Below are positions 47,201 through 58,679 of a stretch of DNA of 64,000 nt, in pieces; position 1 is the first letter of the stretch; each line of letters opens with the position of its first letter. The stretch is from Symsagittifera roscoffensis (Eukaryota > Xenacoelomorpha > Acoela > Convolutidae). Under the pieces are notes generated by a model. It was not told where the DNA came from. It made no database searches and saw only the letters and a program-made list of their open reading frames with translations. The DNA lies in assembly GCF_963678635.1 (NCBI RefSeq), contig NC_087070.1, positions 31,661,704 through 31,725,703 of the forward strand. Reading direction: 5' to 3'. A program made the translations under genes and the position numbers.

Positions 47201-48795
47201 TAAAAGGAATAAGTGAGAAACTATGAAAAATTAATCAAATGATTTTTGATGAGCTTTTCTTGTTGTAAAATTAAAGATCAGAACTAAAATTGAGTCTTTT
47301 TGATTCAAAAAAACATCAACTATAAAAACCACCGAGCAATGGGTTCAAAATGAAAAGAAAATTTTTGAAGAACTGGAACCACATCGGCTCAACATACGTT
47401 TGAATCTCAAAAGCAAACTGTTTTTTAAAACGCTGAGTCAGTAAAAAAAATATTAAAAAACAAATTTTTAATGAAATTCAATATTCTCAGCAAAAAGTTT
47501 TCCGTTTGAATAACGACAACACAACATGATAGAAAAAAATAGACGTTGATACACTTCACAATTTTTTGACAAATAAATAGTCTGTAAACTTAAAACTTCG
47601 AAAAAAATAAAATTCAGAAAGCACGTTAATTCAATTTGTGACCAGATGTAACGCAAATTGGAAGATCAAACATAAATGAGTCGGTGAAAACCACATTTAC
47701 CGAATTTTCGCTCTTTAGTCAACCGACTAATCTAACTTAGAAATATTTGAAACGTAAACCGAACAGCGTTTGAAACTATTTGTTTTAAGAGGATAAAGGA
47801 GAACATAGAAAAAAGAAAACAACAACTTCAATTATAAATTTTGTAAAAGAGTTACATATCTATGAAATATTGAAATTGCTTTCTAAAAATTTGAGATAAA
47901 AGTGCATCACTTCGACCATAGTTCAGAAAGCTGTATTTGTGAGTAAAATTTTGAGTGAGCAGAAAAATGTGAGTAAAAGTTTGAGTGAGTGAGTGAGTGA
48001 GTTCCAGCTAAGCAAACACCTTTGTATACAAATGGTAAAAACTTCAAAAACTGCTAAAATTAGAAAAACCTCAATTTCGTTTCAAAAAAATTTTCCAATT
48101 TTTCACCCTATTCACAGCTGCACAAAACATTAAAAATAGGTCTTCAGTTTTTGAACAATTCCATTCCAGGAAAAGAGCAACTGCTAAACTCACTTATGGA
48201 GAGATTTTACATCTTAACAAAACTGCTGACAAGGGTAGGTACACTGTTGATTTTTTCTTCCGTTTTATGTTTTTTAGTTTTTCAACAATTATTTTTCAAA
48301 ATTATTTATTGATTAACCCAGGATATTAGGAAACAACATATTGAATTACTAGATCAGAGGCGCCTGATAACTCGCTGCAAAGTTCCACAGCGCTCTTGCG
48401 ATAAAAATTCATTCGGCTGTACATTTAGTGAATTTTACAGAGATGGAAAATTATTTAGCAAATTTTTTATTATCCTTATTATTATAACCATAAATCCTAT
48501 TACTTTGAAACTAAACTTAGAAGGTACTAATCGTAACCAAAATTTGTACTGCAATTACCAAAAAATTTAGTTTTATTTCTTCAACAAAAATATCTAAAAT
48601 TTTGATCTATACATAACTAAGGCAAAAACGAAAAAAAGCTTTCTACAGTTGAATTCATTTTGAAAATCAGAAAACCAAAAACCAAAACCAAAATTGCTTA
48701 TTTAAGTTCTTGTAGTATAGGTTAAGAGAATAGTGGATAAAAAAACTGATAATTTTTAAAATTATAAATCTAAACTGATTTTTAAGTTTTATCGA

Positions 48796-49364
48796 CAGGT
48801 AAGGTTTCGTAACAGGCGGCAGTTCATAACGTAGATTAGGAGGCAAGCACAGAATTTTGCCCACTATAACTCTCGTTCTAAATATGAGCGCTGCGGAGCG
48901 AGGCGGAGCAAGCGGTCAGTCTGTGCCAATGTATCCTTACGAGATGTCGCCTGCTATGAACTTTAGCCTGTTACGATTTGTGACGTGCTACCCCGGGTCG
49001 AGATCCCGCTCAAAAATTGCTCAAGATTTGAACGGTTTTTGAAAGTTCTATCTAGAAAAAAAAGCTCAAAAACCGCGCAAAATTTGAACGGTTTGTGAGC
49101 GGTTTATCTATAAAAACCGCTCAAAAACTGTTCAAATCTTGCGTGGTTTTTGATCGTTTTTTTTTAAGATAAACCGCTCAAAAACCGCTCAAACCGCTCA
49201 TTATGGAGCTAGATTTTGAGCGCAATCGTCTAAAAAAAACCTCTCAAACCGCTCATTTCCTGCTTCAAATTGGGTGAAAAATCTCGACTAGGGACAAATT
49301 GTCGGCTTTGATGAATTGTCATGTGCCAAGCCAAGAAACGTGGCCTGTTACGAAATTCCACCTG
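48796..49364. mobile_element. Inverted-repeat element with CCGCTCAAA array (unit 2), abutting the GPCR exon
   Basis: Copy of 41140-41703. Its right end is followed by 14 bp and then the duplication boundary. On the minus strand the GPCR reading frame runs into this element and stops within it at 49319. Confidence 0.65.
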
Positions 49365-49924
49365 CAACGAAGATTTCCATATATGGATATCATACCGTCT
49401 ATGCATATTCCGGCCGATGGAGTCATCAGAGCAAAGACGAGAAGCTGGGTGCATCCAATAACAACCAGACACTTTTTCTTGGTAGCGTGAATTCTATGAA
49501 ACAGAACGCTACACACGGCTAACAGTCTGTCAATTGTGATTTCAGCTAGAGTGAAACAACTCGCAAGCAGTACATAATGGTACATAAAATGGGCGAAATA
49601 ACAGAACGCTTGAGGATGAGAAGTTCTTATGCTTCTGGGTAAAACATTCATTAAGATATTCATAGAAGCGTGAACAAGGTCTAAGCCAGCTAGAGTTGCA
49701 ATTAAAATGTCATGGACTTTGAAAACCTTTCGCTGAGAGAAAACTACAAGCAAAAGAACGTTTCCGGTTATGGCCATAGCTGTAGTAGACCACATGATGT
49801 ATCGGGCCATTTTTTCAGGGATGGAACGTGTGTATGGACTATTGAGTTCCTCCTCAGTTGAGTTCGTAACATTTGTAAAATTAAAATTATCATCCATCTT
49901 TAAATTAGTATAGCCGCTGTTCAA
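49319..49924 (-). pseudogene. Family-A (rhodopsin-like) GPCR, N-terminal part only (TM1-TM4)
   Basis: A seven-helix membrane receptor would couple an external ligand to G proteins. The 201-codon ORF starts at ATG 49924; the leader has three N-glycosylation sequons in a row (N15, N18, N21). TM1 is about 42-63 with G54-N55. TM2 is about 72-95 with LAGLD (D82 in place of the usual LA..D aspartate). TM3 is about 107-137 with C108, the usual disulphide position, and D132-R133-L134 as the DRY-type switch. TM4 is about 152-172. After about residue 177 it leaves receptor-like sequence; residues from 187 on come from the CAGGT element. A donor-like GGTATGAT at codons 177-178 could end the exon normally, but no TM5-TM7 exon was found on the minus strand downstream. 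The ligand class cannot be told. It may be a first exon or a truncated gene. Confidence 0.75.
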
Positions 49925-50564
49925 TTTTTATATTCAACAGAAGTTAAAACGAAATGAATGTCAATAAACGTATGAAAGTGACTTTAAAAAAGTTATAAAC
50001 TGTGAATTTCGGCCTCGATTCGAATAAGATACTCCGGTTGCACTAAAAGGGTTAGAATACAACAGTTGCTTTAAGATTTATCAATTGAGAATTAGAGCAT
50101 GTAGATGATATACGCTCTAATTATAAGTTAATATCAAAAAAAAAATAAGACAAGCATATAATCAAGATACAATATTCTCATAAAATTAAAATTTCCATCA
50201 GAAAATAATGTCGAACTTGAGAAAAACAAAAATATATTTTGTTTGTTTCAATAATCCTGTTTTCTCGCTTCATCAAGCGAACAGAATGGCAAACAAAGCA
50301 AAGAGGGAAAAGGATGAGTTTGTTTGGTTGATATTGGAGAAATAACTATTTAGAGGGATGGAAAAAACCGTCCAATGAGAGAATACCTGCAAGCAAATAG
50401 TTTTTTTTTTCTGTGACAACAAAATGAACACCATTGTCTAGACATAAGAAAAAAATAGTTGCCGCCTTGTACGCCGCCTGTCAGAAATATTCGTAGTTAT
50501 AAGATGGTAGAATGGTTGTACTTGCTCTCTTATTCATCGAATATACTCCGGAGACTGATCTAGA
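49925..50564. other. 5' flank of the GPCR exon
   Basis: AT-rich; no recognised gene, repeat or promoter motif. Confidence 0.35.
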
Positions 50565-50760
50565 AAGAAAGAAAGAATTTATTTATCCAAGATTGCTAAC
50601 AACTATGCAAATTAGTTCAAAAATCAACTCATAATATAATTCATTTCAAAAACTGAAAACTCCTGATGGAAAGGACAGACAAAGGGCGCACAATGTGCCC
50701 CCTAGACGTCTACCCTCCTGTGAAAACAACTAAGGCGCCCTACTAAGGCATTGAAAACGA
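50565..50760 (-). mobile_element. Possible 3' tail of a non-LTR retrotransposon
   Basis: Read on the minus strand, a unique-looking sequence with 'GGGGGCACATTGTGCGCCC' is followed by AATAAATTCTTTCTTTCTTTC. This is a polyadenylation-signal-like and short-repeat end typical of 5'-truncated LINE tails. No reverse-transcriptase sequence is present. Alternatively it is the 3' end of a cellular transcript. Confidence 0.3.
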
Positions 50761-50832
50761 TAACTGGAATAAAATCCTGTGAAGAAATTTACAATTTGTT
50801 AAAAAAATATATATTAATTCAAATTAATCAAA

Positions 50833-53040
50833 CCCGCATTGGCAAAACTAAGATTGCAATCGATTGTATTCGATTTTTATACAGATTTTCTTCTCATGAA
50901 ATTTCGACTGTATTCAACCCAATTAGATACTACAATGCATAATATAGGGAGTTGATATAGTTCAAAAAAATTGATTATATAGTCTAGAAATTGGATTTTT
51001 TTTGCGTATAGAATCTGCATAGAGTCGATTCTAATTGATTGTAATGCATTTTCTATGGACCCAAACAATTGATTATTTTGCCTAAAAAATGGATTTTTTG
51101 TCTAAAAATTTTATTTTTCTACTCTTAGAAGTATGCTGTTTGAAAACTCAAAACGAAATCGGAATTCAGAATAAACGACACAAATCATGAAAACAATAAA
51201 AAAAACAAGATTTCGGGCACAAAAATTTACAATAAAATCATGAAATTCATCAAAACAAAAAAACTTGAGCACAAAAGTATGCAATAATCTCATGAAAATT
51301 ATCATACTGATCAAGATTTTAGAAATAAAAGAATACGTTAAAATCATGAAAAACATCAAAAAAATGGTGCAAAATCTCAAGAAAATCATCAACTGTTTCA
51401 AGGTTTTAGGCACAAAAATAAGCAATTAAATCATGAAAATGATCAATAAAAATCATATTGACTGCAAATTGAAATCAAGCACTCGTCTCATTGAATCTAT
51501 TGCTACATAGAAACCTATGAAAAACTAAAAAAAATTAGAGGTTCTAAGTTATGTAAGAAAAATATCCTTTTTTCCAGTTTTTTGTTTGTTATTTTTTTTG
51601 CTTTTTGTTGAAAAAAGTCAATTTTTGTCCTAATTTGCTGCTTTTATGTTGTTTTTTAAATCAATTTTAGTCATATTCAACACAACACAACACGCAAACA
51701 GAACTTTCCAATTCTTAATCGTTTTATCAAAAGTTTAACAAAATCAAATGGATTTCACAGTGCAACTGATAAGTATACCCGCACTGACAAAATGGTTTCA
51801 GATTGATTTAAATTGATTTTAAATCGATTTTAAATCAATCCAAATCGGTTAACAATGTACATTTACGAACTTATATGGATTTTAAATGGATTTCAATTGA
51901 TTTTTTTGAAAATAAGTGCGTAAAAAATCGATTTCGATAGATTTTCCGACTCACTAAAATCCATCCGAATCTCACTTAAATCCATTTTAAATCGATTTAA
52001 ATTGATCTTTCTTCAGATCAATTTGAGTGTCTAAAAAATCGATTTAAATCGATTTTGGTGGATTTTCAGACTCACAAAAATCAATTTTTTTTTGCTAATA
52101 CGGCGAAAAAAAACATACCCTTTAACAAAATAGTTGGAATTTTTTATTCTGGAGTTTTTAAAAACAAACACTCGTACCAGATATTATAGAAATCAATAAA
52201 ATGATCCACATAAATCATATTTTAAGTTCAAAAACAGGCAATGAAATCATAGAAAAATATTGTAAATCAGATTTTGCAAAATCCTATGTAACAAACAAGA
52301 AAAGGGTCAGAACGAATTGAAATTTTATTTAACTAATATGCAATTAAATCATAAAATATTATGAAGATAAATCAGGTTTTGGGCAAAACATATAAAACGA
52401 ATCAAGAAAAGTATCAAAATAGATCAGTTTTTGAACACAAAATATGCAAGAAAATCATAGAAGTTTATCGATGTTTTGGTATTTTCATTTGGTCTTTTTT
52501 ATGCTTCAATACGATATGGATGTGAAATGAAACGTGATAGGCAATGATTAAAGGCAATAAAAAGTCAAATTATTTAAATCCGTTTTAATCCTTTCAAAAA
52601 TAAAACAAACTCAGACTGGAAAAAATGCATTTAAATTGATTTAAAATCGATTTGGATCAATTTTTTTAAGCTCGGATTTAAGATCAATTTAAATCAATTT
52701 TAAATCGATCCAAATCAATCTTCATCTTTTTTATCTAATTTTTGGTCCTTTTTTAATACTAAAATCGATCTAAATTTAATCAACGTACTTTTTTCATACT
52801 AAAATTGATCCTAATCCATTTTTGTCAGTGCGGGTAAATTGTGTATATGCAATAAAATCAGCACTCGAAAATGAATTTTGGTGACTATCGAATCAATTAA
52901 AAAGAGTATAAATTGCAGTTGATTTTAATCGATTTGATTGTCAAAAAAAGTCCATCATTCAGTGCATAAAAATAACTAGATTGCTGATCTGTAGAATTCA
53001 TTTTCAATAATTGATTTCAATCTTAGTTTTGCCAATGCGT
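50833..53040. mobile_element. Outer inverted-repeat element (~2.2 kb), host of a nested element
   Basis: The left end, CGCATTGGCAAAACTAAGAT, is complementary to the right end, ATCTTAGTTTTGCCAATGCG, and pairing continues inward through a TTGCAATCGATT/AATTGATTTCAA region. The ends resemble those of the inner element (CCCGCACTGACAAAA). The interior has ATTGATTTTAATCGATT-type repeats and three AT-rich 63-104 codon frames without transposase motifs. Confidence 0.6.
51777..52835. mobile_element. Inner TIR element (~1.06 kb), likely TA-targeting
   Basis: TIRs are CCCGCACTGACAAAA at the left and TTTTTGTCAGTGCGGG at the right, each flanked by TA. That is the signature of Tc1/mariner-type insertion. 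Sub-terminal regions are dense in GATTTTAAATCGATTTAAAT phrases in both orientations. There is no transposase, so it is non-autonomous. Confidence 0.7.
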
Positions 53041-54189
53041 GAAATCAATTTCATTTCATCAAGGGCTGAAATAAATAGCGGATTTAGGGGGCAAAACAGA
53101 AGGAGTTACGCTCTCTATCTCAAGGAATCAAACCTCGGCCGACCCAAAGTGTCCCCCTTTGATACTTTTTTAAGATAACCATTTTTGGCTGACCATTTTG
53201 TCTCTAAAGTTTTTCGAGAGGCGCTTTTTGCGCCAATACATACTAAAGTTGAAGGGAAGCACACGCCAAAAAAAAACAATTTTTTTGGTCAACATTTTCA
53301 AAAGAGTACCTTGAACGCTTATCTTTGGCCGTTTTTTTCAAAAATTAGTCTGCTGTGCACAAAAAAATTCGTGAAAATTGGGTCGCTATACTAATTTGAG
53401 GGAGCACAGAAAACTCTGCCCCACCTGCCTCTTGAGAATGTCCTAGATCCACCCTGGCTGAAATGTCAGTAGACTTAGAAATTGATTGCTTTTGAGATTG
53501 CCTGTTTAACTTTTTGTTCTCGTCTGTTTAGGATAAGATTGGGATTTGTAATATCGTGACTTTTGTACCCAATTGTGACTATTCTAGCCCATTTTCGATA
53601 ATATTCAACAGTTTATCTCGTCAAAAAAGTTCTTCATCAATTTCTCTTGCCATTCTAGCGTGTTTGATTCCCAGGCTTGAATCTACTTAACCATTCCCCC
53701 CCCATTTAGGAAAAGGGGGGTAATTGTTAAGTAGGTTAAATTAGTCGAATTTTAAGCAATCAGAAAATAGCAAAATTCGAAATTTACTTAGAACGCTCTA
53801 GTTCTATTTTACTCCTTTTTGAGGAGGGGCAATTCTTTAATAGATATCGGGCGATTGTTAAGTTGATCCTCATTTTCATTACTTCATGCCTAAAAATTTG
53901 ATGAAATCGCAATGAAATTGTTGCTTTTTTATCTTTTACCCAAATTTGTTCGACAATTCATTGTTTGAAATATTTTTGATTCCTGTTTTGACTTAGCATC
54001 TATCAGGTGTATTTAGTACAATAGGTTCTCTTTAAAAAATGGACCGACCAAGAAAGCTCGCACGGTTCAAGATTTTGCTAAAGATGGTGAACTACAAATA
54101 CCTATATAAATTCATTAGTTTTCAAGATTTCAACGCTCGCTTTTTTCTTGCATTCTTCAGCCAGGGCGAAAATTTAAGCTGGATTTTTT
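53041..54189. other. Non-coding stretch
   Basis: No gene was recognised. The 69-codon frame at 53185-53394 lies in sequence mentioning no motif. A C-run/G-run pair (CCCCCCCC near 53697 and AAAAGGGGGG near 53713) forms a small foldback. Confidence 0.35.
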
Positions 54190-54660
54190 TTCACGGAATG
54201 TCATTGTTCCGACTTTCCTTACGAAAGTAACGAAATAGTTGTGCTCGAGGTGGTTTTTTTATTCAGACAAATTTCGATTTTTTACCTAGCCATACAAGAA
54301 TTATTGTTGCCCTGAGCTTGAATTTTAAAAAATATTTCACCTGTTATCAGTTTTTTGTAAACTTTTTCGTAAAGGCCAATTTGGGACAATTAACGTGCGA
54401 TATACTTCAAGCTATTAATGCGTACGCGGAAATTTAATCCGAATGAGAAATCGTTCCAAATTTGTTGAGGGCAGCTTATTTGCCATAATTAATTTGTCAC
54501 TAGGAGCCAAACCTACCACTTTCTCTTGTATATGGCATGTGGGGGATGATTTTCTCAAAAAATCTCAAATTAAAAAAAATTGGGTACATCGTATAACATT
54601 CAATTTTTTTTTTAATTTCTGCTCCTAGATCTTAAAAAGCAGTCGGAACAATCAGGGCTT
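54190..54660 (-). mobile_element. R1 element, copy 3 (reversed)
   Basis: It starts ATTGTTCCGACTTTCC and ends AGCAGTCGGAACAATCAGGG. The internal landmarks (TGTGCTCG, ACAAATTTCGA, CACTTTCTCTTGTATATGG) match the other copies. Only half of the terminal stem-loop remains. Confidence 0.65.
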
Positions 54661-55190
54661 CTCATCTTTGTTTTTGTACCAACTTTCGTGACGAACATTA
54701 CGGAAGTTTTCTCGGGGGGGGGGGGGGGTGCTTTTCTGTTTCTTAGACAAATTTCGACTTTTTAACTAGCCCAACTTGGCTACGACTTTTCGGCCAACTT
54801 TTTCTGTATCATTCAAAAAGTAATGTTGTCTTGAGCTTAAGTTTCGCAAAATATATATAATTCACATAAGATTTTTTTTTAAGTTTGAGGGGTTTAAAAG
54901 TTGCCATTTTGATCAATTTGGGACAATTAACGCGCGATATATTTCGCGCTATTAACGCGTAATCGTATTTTTTGGTTGAAGAAAGCTTATTTGCCGTAAT
55001 CGATTTGTCATTGGGAGCGAAATTTATCACTTTCTACCTTATATAGCGTGGGAGGATGGTTTTCACAAAAAATCTCAAATAAAAAAAAATTTGTTTCATT
55101 TTTTACAGTTAATTTTTATGCTGTTACTGCCTTATAGATCTTAAAAGGCAGTCTAAGCATTCAAGGTTTCTCCCTGATACGAACACTCTT
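54661..55190 (-). mobile_element. R1 element, copy 4 (reversed), with a 15-G run
   Basis: It runs from the CTTTCGTGACGAACATTACGG region through TCGGCCAACTTTTTCTGTATC and CGCGCGATATATTTCGCGC to AAAGGCAGTCTAAGCATTC and a degenerate stem-loop near 55165. G15 at 54714-54728 replaces a shorter G run of other copies (CTCGGGG-like). Confidence 0.6.
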
Positions 55191-55726
55191 GGTCATTCTT
55201 TCCTTTACTTTGACTTTGATCAGTTTCTGTACTTCGCTTTATTTTTCTACTTCTCTACCAGACTTTCTACTTCAGCATTCCTAACATTGTATTTCATAAC
55301 GGTTTTTTGCGATGACTGTAGCGAAGAGTCAAAACCATCTGGAACAAGATATATAGAACTATAACTGCGAGAATTTGGAGAACTTGGATGCAACTTTGAA
55401 AGAAAAACAAACGCAAAATGGTACAGTAAAACGTATCGATTTTTGAAATCTACTCGCTTAAACATTTTTGATATAACAATGGTCTATTTATCGATGCTTC
55501 AAAAAATACGGCAACATCAAGGTTTAGAAGGATTTCATGCAGAGTGAATACAAATTAAAAAAATTTTCAACAAGTGAAAGCAAATCATGCAAAATCGAAA
55601 CAAAATAAACATATTAATAGTGTCAAAAATCTACGCTGTTTATAAAACCACCCTTTGAAAATGAACTGTGAAAACAACCCTATACGTATTTTTACTGATA
55701 ACACTTCATCTTACTTCTTCTTAAAT
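55191..55726. other. Non-coding stretch between elements
   Basis: No gene was recognised. The 72-codon minus frame at 55247-55465 has no motif. Confidence 0.35.
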
Positions 55727-56663
55727 GTACCCGGGATGACCGAAACTCCTTATCATACAATTCCCATATATGAGAAACTTCTTGTCATACAATTCCATAC
55801 AATGCCATACGTACAGAACATTGTATGAAATCTCTATGATAAACATTTTTCCATAAATGAAAATTGTATGATAGATGGTTTTCCATAAAGCAAAAAGTTT
55901 GATTTTTTCTTTCTAAATTTATTTCTGAAAAATTTTACGTTGTGTTTGCAGCCGAACACAAGTGACAAAGACCTTGGTTACTCAAAGCACCTAAGGTTGG
56001 AGGGTCTTTGCAAATGCATAGAAAACGACCTGAGTTCGGCTGTCTTTCACAATTGATATAACAAAAGCAACAAACTTTTAGTTTTTGGCAAAATTTTTTA
56101 ATGGTGATTATTTTAAATTTTTGAATTTTCAAATTATCAGACATTGATCAAGGCATACATTAACACCCCATACAAAAGAAATAGGAATTTTCAGCGTTTT
56201 TGAAAAAAAAATTTAAGTGAAAAGAAAATAAAAGCCAATTTTATCGTATCCAGGACTACGTTATGCACACAAAATATTAATTTTTGCATGCAAAAAAAAA
56301 TTTTCGAAAAATTTTTGTTTGCGTACGAAATTCGATTTGGGGTTAAAAAAACAAAAATTTTTTTGGGCCAAATTTTCAAAATAACTTGAAAAATTTTTTG
56401 TGTCGCCATCAAAAAAATGCCAGTCATACAATTTCCATATATGGGAATTGCATGATAAGCAGTTTTTTCAAAAAACGAAAACCTCAGTTTTTTATCACCA
56501 GACTGTTTTTATTAGAATCAAACAGCCACAGAAATAAGTTTATACCAGTTTTGAACCATTTTTAGAAATTGTATGAAAATTGTATGACAAGCATTTTTCC
56601 ACACACTTGATGTATGGAATTGTATGATAAGCATTTTCGGTGTATGGAGGTCAACCCGGGTAC
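55727..56663. mobile_element. 937-bp TIR element with GTACCCGGG ends
   Basis: The ends GTACCCGGGATGACC and GGTCAACCCGGGTAC are reverse complements with one mismatch. Sub-terminal repeats of CTTATCATACAATTCCATA and its reverse GGAATTGTATGATAAGC recur about eight times in both orientations. The middle has no transposase-like frame. It resembles a foldback/MITE family with sub-terminal binding-site clusters. Confidence 0.75.
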
Positions 56664-56906
56664 TCGGAAGCTGCGGTTTCTTTTAACTATGACTTGTGCA
56701 ACTTATTTACAATGCAATGCAAAATTAGATTTTTTCAATCAATTAAAAAAGTTAAGTTCGCTTTTGATTTTGAATTTTGATGCAGACAAACTTTGTTAAT
56801 ACAACTTCAAATATTAGTTAAATACAAACGCTACATCAAAAATACTATACGGGTAATTCAAGCCTTCTTGCAGCATCCCTCTTGTAGCATCCCAACTAGA
56901 ATGCAA

Positions 56907-57366
56907 CAAGACTGCTCGTATCAGGGCGAAACCTTGAAAGTTCCGACAGCCTCAAAAGTTTATAGAGTAGTACTAGTTTTAAAAAATGAAATGTAATGAA
57001 ACTAAATGAAATATATTTCGCTCCTTGTAACGAATCAATAATGGGCTAATGGCTTCCTTGAACCAATTTGCAACGAATTCTAAGGCGGATTAAATCTCCG
57101 CTAACGCGTTAATAGTGCAAAATATATCGCGCGTTAATTGTCACAAGATGGCCAAAATGGCAACCTTTGAGCCCATAATCTTACGAAAAATGATCACTGG
57201 TGAAATATCTTTTCAAATTTAAGCTCAAGACAACAATATCTTTTGAATGGTATGAAATAATTCCGTCAAAAATGGCTAGTTAAAAAGTCGAAATTTGTCT
57301 GAAGAAAAAACCCACCCGAGCACAAATATTCCGTTACTTTCGTATCAAAAGTCGGAACAATAAACG
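56907..57366 (+). mobile_element. R1 element, copy 5
   Basis: It has the end AACAAGACTGCTCGTATC, a damaged stem-loop (TCAGGGC-GAA-ACCTTGA), TTCCGACAGCC, the usual body (AACGCGTTAATAGTGC, TTACGAAAAATGATCAC), and ends AAAGTCGGAACAATAA. Confidence 0.7.
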
Positions 57367-57655
57367 TGGCACTTAGTAAGAAATTTACTGATAGTAAGAA
57401 AAATAAAAACTACCTTTCACTATCGCAAACATACAAGTTGCAAATACTTTTGAAACAGATTCGAACTCAACTTAGTCACAGAGAAAAGGTCTCTGAGAGT
57501 CATTTTGTTATCGATCAAAAACTTATACGCTCGTATTATTTTCGTAGTTTTTTGTTTTCGTTGTTTTGACAGCCAGCAGGTGAAAAAAATAACTCATTCA
57601 GTTTTGCTTATTTTGCAGTCATAGATCTGTCCAAATGCAGAACATTTATGGTAAT
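57361..57655 (+). repeat. ~290-bp direct repeat, left copy
   Basis: It aligns with 58383-58679: 'CACCTTTCACTATCGCAAAC'-like start, 'GGTTGCAAATACTTTTGAAA', 'GAAAAGGTCTTTGAGAGTCA', 'TATTATTTTCGTAGTTTTT', 'AGATCTGTCCAAATGCA'. R1-related sequence in reverse orientation fills the space between the two. Confidence 0.75.
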
Positions 57656-58360
57656 TTAAGCTTATTTATCATAACTAGGCGCCAAATTTATCACTTTCTC
57701 TTGTATATGGCGTGTGGGGTTGATTTTCTCAAAAAATCTCAAATAAAAAAAAAATTGGGTATATTCTATTACATTCAGATTTTTTGTTTTATTACTGCTC
57801 CTAGATCTTAAAAGGCAGTCAGAACATTCAAGGCTTCTCTCTCAAACGAGCAGTCATCTTTGCTATTGTACCAATTTTTGTGATGAAAGTTACGGAATTT
57901 TTTTCTCGGGGTGCTTTTTTGTTTCTTAGACAAGTTTCGACTTTTTAACTAGCCCAACTTGGCTACGACTTTTTCGGCCAACTTTTTCTGTATCATTCAA
58001 AATACAATGTTATCCTGAGCTCAAGTTTTGCAAAATATATATAATTCACATAAGATTTTTTTAAAGTTTGAGGGGTTTAAAAGTTGCCATTTTGATCAAT
58101 TTGGGACAATTAATGCGCAATATATTTCACGCTATTAACGCGGTAGCGTATTTTATGGTTGAAGAAAGCTTATTTGCCGTAATTTATTGTCATTGGGAGC
58201 AAAATTTATCACTTTCTACTTTATATAGCGTGGGAGGATGGTTTTCACAAAAAATCTCAAATAAAAAAAATTTGTTTCAATTTTTTACAGTTAATTTTCT
58301 TATGTTTTTTTTGCCTTATAGACCTTAAAAGACACTCTAAACTTCAAGTCTTCTCAAGAC
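57656..58360 (-). mobile_element. R1 sequences, two reversed partial copies
   Basis: 57656-57825 is the end of one reversed copy (CACTTTCTCTTGTATATGG.. to AAAGGCAGTCAGAACATTC). 57850-58360 is most of another (GTTACGGAATTTTTTTCTCG, TCGGCCAACTTTTTCTGTATC, GACACTCTAAACTTCAAG). Together they parallel the arrangement at 54190-55190. Confidence 0.6.
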
Positions 58361-58382
58361 AACAATATCATTTCAATGGTAT

Positions 58383-58679
58383 GAACGTGGCTTTTAGTAA
58401 GAAATTAACTGATATTAAAAAAAAAGAGAAAACCACCTTTCACTATCGCAAACAGACCGGTTGCAAATACTTTTGAAACAGATTCGAATTCAACTTAGTC
58501 ATAGAGAAAAGGTCTTTGAGAGTCATTTTGTTGTCGACCAAATACTTATACGCTTGTATTATTTTCGTAGTTTTTCATTTTCGTAGTTTTGACAGCAGGT
58601 GAAAAAACTAACCCATTCAGTTTTGCTTTTTTTTTTCCTGCAGTCTTAGATCTGTCCAAATGCACAAAAGTTATGGTAG
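58383..58679 (+). repeat. ~290-bp direct repeat, right copy
   Basis: Partner of 57361-57655 with a moderate level of substitutions. Confidence 0.75.

Larger units (their letters stand above)
41718..49378 (+). repeat. 7.66-kb tandem duplication, unit 2
   Basis: Second direct copy. The junction with unit 1 reads GATTTCC|AAAAGAAT. The outer left flank reads GTCAA|AAAAGAAT and the outer right flank reads GATTTCC|ATATATGG, so only a single A could be shared. Differences include a 5-bp duplication (GCCAAGCCAAG, 49325-49335) near the right end. The near-identity implies a recent event or an assembly duplication. Confidence 0.95.
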
